From Candidatus Omnitrophota bacterium (GTDB lineage: Bacteria; Omnitrophota; Gorgyraeia; Zapsychrales; Fredricksoniimonadaceae): DNA of 47,193 nt. Of this stretch, positions 41,040 to 47,193 are shown piece by piece; position 1 is the stretch's first letter; every line of letters begins with the position of its first letter. The stretch is from positions 1 to 47,193 of the forward strand of contig CAIOTT010000065.1 in assembly GCA_903861305.1 (NCBI GenBank). The letters are read 5' to 3'. The notes under the pieces were generated by a model, which was not told the DNA's origin, did not search any database, and saw nothing but the letters and a program-made list of their open reading frames with translations. The position numbers and the translations under genes are program-made.

Positions 41040-41064
41040 TATAAAATTTCAAAAGGAGTTCTGG

Positions 41065-42366
41065 ATGGAAAGCCAAGGATCAAGCCGATATCAAAACCCG
41101 ACGGATTTTTTCAAGGTCTTTTTCCGCCGCAAGAACCTTATCATCCTGCCGGCCTACGCCGGACTGGTGCTGGGGATCGTGGCGTCCCTGCTCATGGCGC
41201 CCACCTGGCAGTCATCGACCATCCTTCTCGTCGAGGATGAAAAGATCATCAACCCTCTGATCCAGAACCTCGCGGTATCGGTAAGCGCCAAGCAGAGGAT
41301 GGAGAGTATCCGGGAAGTTATCCTCAGCTGGAACAGCCTGGTCGACCTCGCGCGCAAATTGGGCCTCGACAAGAAGGTGACCAACCAGGACAACTTTGAA
41401 GACCTGATCAAGGGCCTCAAGAACAATATCCAGGTCCAGATGCGCCCGCCGAACGTGGTCGTGCTGTCTTATTTTGGAAAGACCCCGCAGGAAACCCAGC
41501 TTGTGGCCAAGAGCCTGACAGACCTCCTGATCGAGCGCAACATGAAGTCGCAGACCAAGGAAACCGACGTGGCCATCAGCTTCATCACGGACCAGCTGTC
41601 GATCTACAAGCGCAAGATCAAGCAATCCGAGATCGCCGACATCGAGGACAAGTTGAAGACACTCCTTGTTGATTCGACCGAAGAGCATCCCATGGTCAAG
41701 GAGCTGCGCGGCAAGCTTGAGACCGCCAAAAAGGAATTGGACTCCGGGGAATACGAGGTCAAGACGGCCACGGTGCCCATCAAGGCTGCCACCAAGGAAG
41801 CCCTGGAGAAGGAACTCGACAAGGTCCTGCACGAGCAGGTCCCTTCGGACAAGCCCGGCGCGGCGGAAGACCCCAACACATCGATCTACAAGATGATGCT
41901 CATGGAGAAGGCCAGCACGACCATGGCGCAGGACATCGATGTGAACAAGAGCATTTATAACATGCTCCTGCAGCGTTTGGAGACAGCCAAGATCACCCAG
42001 AGCCTGGAGACATCACGTGAAGGCACGCGTTATACGGTGCTCGAACCGGCGCGCCTGCCGCTGAGGCCCGTTAAACCCAACCAGCTGCTCCTCATTATGA
42101 TGGGGCTGTTCCTGGGGCTGGGCTGCGGGGTGGGGCTGGTTTTCGTGCGCGAGTTCATGGACCAGTCCATCCTTGACATCGAAGACGCCAAGCTGAGCCT
42201 GTCGATGCCGATCCTGGGGGCTATCCCGCGCATCACGACGCCGGAAGAGCTTTCCCGTGAACGGATCAGGGCGATAACGGCTTTTGTCCTCAGCACGATC
42301 ACCGGCGTGGTGCTCGTCGTCATAGCGGTTTTGATATCGCTTTTCAGAGGTATGCCTCATGTATGA
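41065..42366 (+). CDS. Chain-length determinant / GNVR-domain protein
   Basis: 433 aa from ATG 41065, with AAGGAG six bases upstream. A Wzz-type N-terminus (DFFKVFFRRKNLIILPAYAGLVLGIVASLL) gives the first membrane helix. A long helical periplasmic region follows and then the PLRPVKPNQLLLIMMGLFLGLGCGVGLVFVREF segment with the second helix. A third helix (TAFVLSTITGVVLVVIAVLISLF) is extra. It sets chain length and couples the kinase and export protein. It overlaps the ATPase gene by eight bases. Confidence 0.9.
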   Translation: MESQGSSRYQNPTDFFKVFFRRKNLIILPAYAGLVLGIVASLLMAPTWQSSTILLVEDEKIINPLIQNLAVSVSAKQRMESIREVILSWNSLVDLARKLGLDKKVTNQDNFEDLIKGLKNNIQVQMRPPNVVVLSYFGKTPQETQLVAKSLTDLLIERNMKSQTKETDVAISFITDQLSIYKRKIKQSEIADIEDKLKTLLVDSTEEHPMVKELRGKLETAKKELDSGEYEVKTATVPIKAATKEALEKELDKVLHEQVPSDKPGAAEDPNTSIYKMMLMEKASTTMAQDIDVNKSIYNMLLQRLETAKITQSLETSREGTRYTVLEPARLPLRPVKPNQLLLIMMGLFLGLGCGVGLVFVREFMDQSILDIEDAKLSLSMPILGAIPRITTPEELSRERIRAITAFVLSTITGVVLVVIAVLISLFRGMPHV

Positions 42367-43243
42367 GAAGTTTTACGGGTTCACGGAGAAACCTTTTAAC
42401 ACGAGCCCTGATCCCAGGTTCTTTTTTTCCAGCCCCCGGCATGCCGAGGCGCTGAACGGCCTGCGGTACTGCATCGAGGAGCGCAAGGGGTTTGTGGTCA
42501 TCTGCGGCGATATCGGGGCGGGCAAGACCACGGTCTGCCGTACCCTCATGCGCCAGCTTGCGAAAGAGACCAAAATCGCTTTGATCACCAATACGCACCT
42601 TAGCCCGCGTGAGCTGATCGCCGAGATCCTTGAGGAGTACGGGATCGAGTCCAAGGGCGGCACGAAGCAAAAACTTTTGTCCGCGTTCAACCAGTACCTG
42701 ATCCAGCAGCTTCAAGCCGACGTGAACGTGGTCCTGATCATCGATGAAGCGCAGAACCTGAGCTTTACCGCGATGGAAGAGATCCGCATGCTTTCCAACC
42801 TCGAGACCGAGCGGGAAAAACTCCTGCAGATCATTTTGCTCGGCCAGCCTCAGCTCAAGACCAAGCTCGAGGCACCGAAGATGGAGCAATTCCGCCAGCG
42901 TATTGCGTTCTCCTATTTCATCGATCCGCTCAACCGGAAAGAGACCGGGGAATATATTGCGCACCGGCTGAAGGTCGCGGGGGCCGAAGACCTGCTCACA
43001 ATTTTTACCGAAGCGGCGATCGACCTGATCTACCACAACACCGGCGGCACGCCGCGGCTGATCAATCTTTTTTGCGACAGCGCTTTGCTGACCGGCTATG
43101 TGGAAGGTTCGATCCTTGTCACGAGCAGGATCATTGCCGGCGTGGCCCGCGAGCGTTCCCTTGATCACCGGCATTACGATATTGAGGCCGCAACGGCGCC
43201 TGAAGCCGCCACGGCCGTTCAACAGGAGATCGTCCATGGGTAA
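42359..43243 (+). CDS. ExeA/GspA-like AAA ATPase (XrtA-associated)
   Basis: 294 aa. The start MYEKFYGFTEKPFNTSPDPRFFF is the signature of this family. Walker A is GDIGAGKTT (50-58), Walker B VLIIDEAQNL, and RQRIAFSYFIDPL and GGTPRLINLFCD are the sensor regions. In exosortase-linked exopolysaccharide loci an ATPase of this kind regularly accompanies the GNVR protein and the kinase. Both ends overlap neighbouring genes by eight bases. Confidence 0.9.
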   Translation: MYEKFYGFTEKPFNTSPDPRFFFSSPRHAEALNGLRYCIEERKGFVVICGDIGAGKTTVCRTLMRQLAKETKIALITNTHLSPRELIAEILEEYGIESKGGTKQKLLSAFNQYLIQQLQADVNVVLIIDEAQNLSFTAMEEIRMLSNLETEREKLLQIILLGQPQLKTKLEAPKMEQFRQRIAFSYFIDPLNRKETGEYIAHRLKVAGAEDLLTIFTEAAIDLIYHNTGGTPRLINLFCDSALLTGYVEGSILVTSRIIAGVARERSLDHRHYDIEAATAPEAATAVQQEIVHG

Positions 43244-44027
43244 ATTTACGGATGCGTTGAGAAAAGCGGCGGATGAACGCCTGAGCCGCATAGACAAGAT
43301 GGACCAGCAGACCCAGGTCAAGTACGAGTTCGTGGCCCGCAAGACCGTCGAGTCGGACATCGACCCGAGGATCGTGGCGTTCTATGATCCGCTCTCGCCG
43401 GTGACCGAGCAGTACAGGGCCCTGCGCACGAACATGGCGCCGTTGTCAACGCCGTCTAAACAGATCAAGACCGTGGCGATCACAAGCTCCACCCATAGCG
43501 AAGGCAAGACCATTTCCGCGGTCAATTTTGCCGTCATCATGGCCAAGGACCTTGACAACAAGAAGGTCCTTCTCATCGACGCGGACATGCGCCGCTCCAA
43601 GGTCAGCCGTTACCTGGGCATCCCGGCCCACGCGGGCCTGGCCGAGGTCCTTGCCGGCACGGCAGAGGTCGATGAATGCCTCCTGCATGTGGGCATCGAC
43701 AACCTGACAGTACTCCCGGCGGGCAAGGCACCCGCCAATCCCGCCGAGCTTTTGGCTTCGGTGAGGATGAAAGAACTTGTGAACAAAACGAGGGCGCGTT
43801 TTGATTTTATCATTATTGATGCGCCGCCGATCGTGCCGGTCACGGACGTGGCCATCTTCGGCGGGTACATGGACGGGGTGCTCATGGTCGTGCAGGCCAA
43901 CCGCACGCAAAAAGGCGTTATCCGCCACGCGGGCATGCTCATCAAACAGGCCCAGATGAACCTTCTGGGGTATGTCCTGACCGACATCCGCTACCATATC
44001 CCGTCGTATATCTACAGGTACCTCTAG
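43236..44027 (+). CDS. CpsD/Wzc-C-like tyrosine autokinase (BY-kinase)
   Basis: 263 aa from ATG 43236 with AGGAG upstream. Walker A is SSTHSEGKT (84-92), Walker A' VLLIDADMRRSK and Walker B FIIIDAPPIVPV, the set typical of bacterial tyrosine kinases. EQYRALRTNM before Walker A is the oligomerisation motif. The C-terminus is short and has only a few tyrosines (YHIPSYIYRYL). With the chain-length protein at 41065 it would form a split Wzc system that controls polymerisation. Confidence 0.9.
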   Translation: MGKFTDALRKAADERLSRIDKMDQQTQVKYEFVARKTVESDIDPRIVAFYDPLSPVTEQYRALRTNMAPLSTPSKQIKTVAITSSTHSEGKTISAVNFAVIMAKDLDNKKVLLIDADMRRSKVSRYLGIPAHAGLAEVLAGTAEVDECLLHVGIDNLTVLPAGKAPANPAELLASVRMKELVNKTRARFDFIIIDAPPIVPVTDVAIFGGYMDGVLMVVQANRTQKGVIRHAGMLIKQAQMNLLGYVLTDIRYHIPSYIYRYL

Positions 44028-44035
44028 GCCGCCGC

Positions 44036-44398
44036 ATGTGCCAGCGCCTCCTGAACTATGCGATCGCGTTCGCCTACATGGCCCTGGTGTGGTACGGCTC
44101 CATCGCGCCCCACCCTATCCCGTACGAAGGGACGTCGCCGTCATGGCATATCTTCCATAAGTCCCTGCACGTAGGCGGGTACGCCCTGATGACATATTTG
44201 TGGGCCAGGGCTTTGCCACGGAAAACACAAAACCTGTGGATCGCCGCGGCTATTGCTGTCATTTACGGGATCTTCATGGAATACCTCCAGTCCATGGTCC
44301 CCGAAAGGACCGCGGCGTTCACGGACGTATGTCTCGACGCTATCGGCGCAACCCTGACGGTCCTGGCGATCCTGAAAAGAAAATTGCCGATCATTTGA
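44036..44398 (+). CDS. VanZ-like family membrane protein
   Basis: 120 aa with four hydrophobic segments. FMEYLQSMVPERTAAFTDVCLDAIGATL is the VanZ signature (E..Q..P.R....D...N/D..G). The role of the family is uncertain, but small VanZ proteins are frequent in exosortase/exopolysaccharide loci. It starts eight bases after the kinase stop. The 83-base gap after it has one small hairpin (44417-44438). Confidence 0.85.
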   Translation: MCQRLLNYAIAFAYMALVWYGSIAPHPIPYEGTSPSWHIFHKSLHVGGYALMTYLWARALPRKTQNLWIAAAIAVIYGIFMEYLQSMVPERTAAFTDVCLDAIGATLTVLAILKRKLPII

Positions 44399-44481
44399 CG
44401 CCGGCGCGTGAGCGTAGGGCCGGACCTCGTGTCCGCCCGGAGCGGAAAGAAGTATTTAATTAACGACAACAGGTATTTCAC

Positions 44482-45939
44482 GTGCTTTTTAATTCTTTCA
44501 TTTATTTATTAATATTCCTGCCTGTGACATGGGTGGTGTACTTCCTCCTTAATACCAGGAAATTCACCATGGCCGCAAAGGCATGGCTGATCTTGGCCTC
44601 TATTTTTTTCTATGGCTGGTGGAATCCTGTGTATGTGCCGCTGATCATGGCCAGCATCCTCTTAAACTTTTTTTCAGGAAGGGCGTTGCTTTTCAAAGAG
44701 CAAGAGGCTGTGGGGTATCGACGGAGTGTTTTGTTTTTCAGCGTTTCAGTTAACTTACTTTTGCTGGGATATTATAAATACGCTGACTTTTTCATCGGTA
44801 ATTCAAACCGGTTCTTTGCTACGGACCTGCCGCTCTGGCATGTCATACTGCCTTTAGGGATCAGTTTCTTTACATTCACGCAGATCGCTTATCTGGTAGA
44901 TACGTATCGTGGTGATGTTAAAGAACAAGATTTCCTGAATTACTCCCTGTTTGTGACATTCTTTCCCCACCTGTTGGCTGGCCCGATCATCCACCATAAG
45001 GAAATGATGCCGCAGTTCGACAGATTAAAGAACAAGCTGGTGGTTTATCGCAATGTGTATGAGGGGTTATTCCTGTTTTTTATGGGATTATGCAAAAAGA
45101 TCATTATCGCAGACGCCTTTGCGAGGATCGCCAACCTTGGCTTTAACCATGCCGAGGCGCTAGGGTTTATTGAAGCCTGGATCATCGTGTTGAGTTATTC
45201 TTTCCAGTTATATTTTGATTTCTCCGGCTATACCGATATGGCCATAGGTTCTTCGCTATTGTTTAACATCCAGCTTCCATTTAATTTTAACAGTCCCTAT
45301 AAAGCACTGGATATCCAGGATTTCTGGCGGCGCTGGCATATCACGTTGAGCCGGTTTTTGCGTGATTATGTTTACATCCCTCTGGGCGGGAACAGGCTCT
45401 CTGAATTACGGATCCTGACGAATCTCGTGATGACATTTATTATCGGCGGTTTATGGCATGGTGCAGGCTGGACATTCATATTTTGGGGGTTTTTGCATGG
45501 CATTGCACTGGTCATCCACAGGCTGTGGAAGAAAACAGGGGTCGAACTGCCGCGCGCCTGCGCTTGGGGTGTCACGTTCTTTTTTGTTATTACAGCATGG
45601 GTGTTTTTCAGGGCGGAAAGTTTTTCAAGGGCCAGCAATATTATCAGGTCAATGTTCGGCATGAATACCATCGCCTTACCGGTTTCTTTAAAGAAATTCG
45701 CATGCTTACATTTGCCACATATTTCTTTTGGCGGTGTTTTTGAGGTCACACAAGTGGGAGGCACATATTTATTATTGCTTTTAACAACGCTTGTGTTTGT
45801 GGTCATTTCTCCTAATTCAAACGAATTTTATAGGCGCATCAAGCCGAATTTCATTCATGCATCTATCTTGTTGCTGCTAGCCGGCTATCTGCTGATCAAC
45901 CTTAATAAGGTAAGTGAATTTATTTACTTTAATTTTTAA
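44482..45939 (+). CDS. MBOAT O-acyltransferase (AlgI/DltB-like)
   Basis: 485 aa with GTG start at 44482. About ten hydrophobic segments surround the family motifs: FFPHLLAGPIIHHKEMMPQF, FWRRWHITLSRFLRDYVYIPLGGN with H286, and GGLWHGAGWTFIFWGFLHG with the probable catalytic H326. AlgI-type enzymes move acyl groups across the membrane for O-acetylation of polysaccharides. The next gene encodes the likely periplasmic partner, with stop and start overlapping (TAATG). Confidence 0.93.
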   Translation: MLFNSFIYLLIFLPVTWVVYFLLNTRKFTMAAKAWLILASIFFYGWWNPVYVPLIMASILLNFFSGRALLFKEQEAVGYRRSVLFFSVSVNLLLLGYYKYADFFIGNSNRFFATDLPLWHVILPLGISFFTFTQIAYLVDTYRGDVKEQDFLNYSLFVTFFPHLLAGPIIHHKEMMPQFDRLKNKLVVYRNVYEGLFLFFMGLCKKIIIADAFARIANLGFNHAEALGFIEAWIIVLSYSFQLYFDFSGYTDMAIGSSLLFNIQLPFNFNSPYKALDIQDFWRRWHITLSRFLRDYVYIPLGGNRLSELRILTNLVMTFIIGGLWHGAGWTFIFWGFLHGIALVIHRLWKKTGVELPRACAWGVTFFFVITAWVFFRAESFSRASNIIRSMFGMNTIALPVSLKKFACLHLPHISFGGVFEVTQVGGTYLLLLLTTLVFVVISPNSNEFYRRIKPNFIHASILLLLAGYLLINLNKVSEFIYFNF

Positions 45940-47006
45940 TGACAGCCACAACCTATAAAAAAGCAGTCATATTCTTCCTTGTTCTTTTTGCCATCTTCGT
46001 GTCGCTGAATGCCGTGATATGGTTCGGGTGGACAAGAAAAGTATTGGCTCCTGGGCACGAGGTCATGGTCGGTGATCTTTCACGGCTTGGGTACTTGCCG
46101 GATATGTCGTGTGAAAGAAAGATCCGGATCGATACACTGCCGCGACACCATGTCCCGGCGCATAAATATCGAGGCGGATCAGTAGATATGGTAGTTATCG
46201 GCGATTCTTTTGCCGCCGGCGGCGGCGGCGGAAATGATCCATTCTTTCAGGACCATATTGCGTCAATTCAGGGTTTATCTGTGTTGAATCTGCCGCGCTA
46301 TAAGGAAGAAAATCAAATCCAAACAGTGTATTTGCTTCTTAACACCGGCTATCTCGACAAGATCAAGCCGCGCTTTTTGCTGATTGAGGGTGTTGAGAGG
46401 GATGTGGAACCTGTTTTTGGAGGCAGGGTCGACTCCAAAGAGCTGGTTTCGTTAAATGATATCGCAACGTTTTATCGTCAGGAACATAAAGAAGTGGTCC
46501 CGGAAGTCGGCTTTATTAATACTGGCAACTTCCAATTCTTGCTCTATGCGTTTTTGTATCATTTCTCAGATCATGCGTACATGTCATCGGCTTATCAGCG
46601 GAAGATGAGGACTTCCTTGTTCACACATCCGGCCGGGGACATGTTGCTTTTTTACAAGGACGACATAAATAATATACCTTTGATCAATAAAAACACTGTT
46701 AACAAGATCAACGGCAATTTGAACGCGCTGTCGTTGCGCCTTGCGGCGAAAGGGATCAAATTATATTTTATGCCGGCGCCTGATAAATACTCCCTGTACC
46801 AGTTGTATTTGATCCAGAAGCCCTCATTTGACAATGTGTTTGAGCTGATCCGCACATTGAGGAAAGAGTACGTGTTTATTGATGCGCTGGAGATCCTGAG
46901 GCAGTTGATCAGTAAAGGGGAGAAAGACGTATATTATTTTGATGATACTCATTGGAGCTCGAAAGCAAGCCATGCTGTCTTTTCAGCGTTTCGGTTCGAG
47001 TTGTGA
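45939..47006 (+). CDS. SGNH-hydrolase-like protein, AlgJ/AlgX-type partner
   Basis: 355 aa. One N-terminal membrane segment (AVIFFLVLFAIFVSLNAVIWF) anchors a periplasmic domain. S90 in VIGDSFAAGG is the nucleophile position and D335/D336-x-H338 in FDDTHWSS completes the triad, as in AlgJ/AlgX proteins that transfer the acetyl group to the polymer. It is coupled to the MBOAT gene by a one-base overlap. The GC content is lower here and in the MBOAT gene than in the kinase operon, which may point to later acquisition. Confidence 0.82.
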   Translation: MTATTYKKAVIFFLVLFAIFVSLNAVIWFGWTRKVLAPGHEVMVGDLSRLGYLPDMSCERKIRIDTLPRHHVPAHKYRGGSVDMVVIGDSFAAGGGGGNDPFFQDHIASIQGLSVLNLPRYKEENQIQTVYLLLNTGYLDKIKPRFLLIEGVERDVEPVFGGRVDSKELVSLNDIATFYRQEHKEVVPEVGFINTGNFQFLLYAFLYHFSDHAYMSSAYQRKMRTSLFTHPAGDMLLFYKDDINNIPLINKNTVNKINGNLNALSLRLAAKGIKLYFMPAPDKYSLYQLYLIQKPSFDNVFELIRTLRKEYVFIDALEILRQLISKGEKDVYYFDDTHWSSKASHAVFSAFRFEL

Positions 47007-47052
47007 GTATGGGTAATTCGATCTATAACACGGCGCGTAACAGGAAATAAAC

Positions 47053-47193
47053 ATGTCATTTGCCACATTTATCCTCTATCTCGTCTGCGTCTTCATCCGC
47101 CCCCAGGACTGGGTGCCGGGGTTAATGGGTTTGCCCCTGATCAACCTTTTCGGGGTCTCGACGATACTGTTCCTGGTCTTTGAATGCGCCGGG
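47053..47193 (+). CDS. O-antigen ligase-like protein, 5' end only
   Basis: The frame from ATG 47053 stays open to the window edge (47 codons), with AGGAAA upstream. The N-terminus FILYLVCVFIRPQDWVPGL and a following hydrophobic segment resemble the start of the O-glycosylation ligases associated with exosortase A. Truncated by the end of the window. Confidence 0.6.
   Translation, partial: MSFATFILYLVCVFIRPQDWVPGLMGLPLINLFGVSTILFLVFECAG

Overview
The window looks like chromosomal DNA of an anaerobic Gram-negative bacterium, most probably Candidatus Omnitrophota. Two very large secreted proteins (21096-25163 and 27657-38090) share an N-terminal domain of about 300 residues (motifs FxxDKGD, DMWVNLSPYE, VDTFNKVW, EKEVNEG, RKYFSGG) and a C-terminal APGGIDL motif, which I associate from memory with that phylum. 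An outer-membrane porin and a Wza-type export protein confirm an outer membrane. I see no tRNA, rRNA or CRISPR array.

Region 1 (1-11507) is a co-directional locus for taking up and apparently breaking down an organosulfur compound. A structured leader precedes a porin, an SsuA-type binding protein, a LUD protein, an atypical radical-SAM enzyme, a flavin-binding PNPOx-like protein, a cytoplasmic DszB-like desulfinase with the Cys/His/Arg catalytic set, an MFS-ABC permease fusion, a second ABC permease, an SsuB-type ATPase and an MFS exporter.

Region 2 (11540-15987) has a PilZ protein on the minus strand, then an Rrf2 regulator and a four-gene operon: a soluble ABC ATPase, a HypB/UreG-like GTPase, a cysteine desulfurase and an Fe-S protein. 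It resembles a cofactor-maturation module. Region 3 (15998-21017) has a sigma70 promoter, a leader RNA related to that of region 1, an APC permease, a class III aminotransferase, an AhpD-like protein and an O-acetylhomoserine sulfhydrylase. Regions 1-3 together read as sulfur scavenging: import, C-S cleavage, sulfur handling and re-assimilation into homocysteine/cysteine. CTA-N6-TAG-like sites at three or four promoters suggest control by the two Rrf2 proteins.

Region 4 (21096-38199) holds the two giant proteins. One carries two PLP-transferase folds. The other carries two GHKL ATPase domains, propeller-like repeats and an HExxH motif. Between them lie an IscR-like Rrf2 gene, a 19-bp perfect inverted repeat, a remarkable Met/Cys-rich protein and a YgjP-like metallopeptidase. 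A candidate small RNA follows the second giant gene.

Region 5 (38396-47193) is an exopolysaccharide locus of the exosortase-associated type: nucleotide-sugar dehydrogenase, small HTH protein, Wza-like exporter, GNVR chain-length protein, ExeA-like ATPase, BY-kinase-like ATPase, VanZ, MBOAT O-acyltransferase, SGNH-like partner and the start of an O-antigen ligase. A palindromic REP-like element occurs four times (197, 17689, 21034, 27038), once inside a coding sequence.
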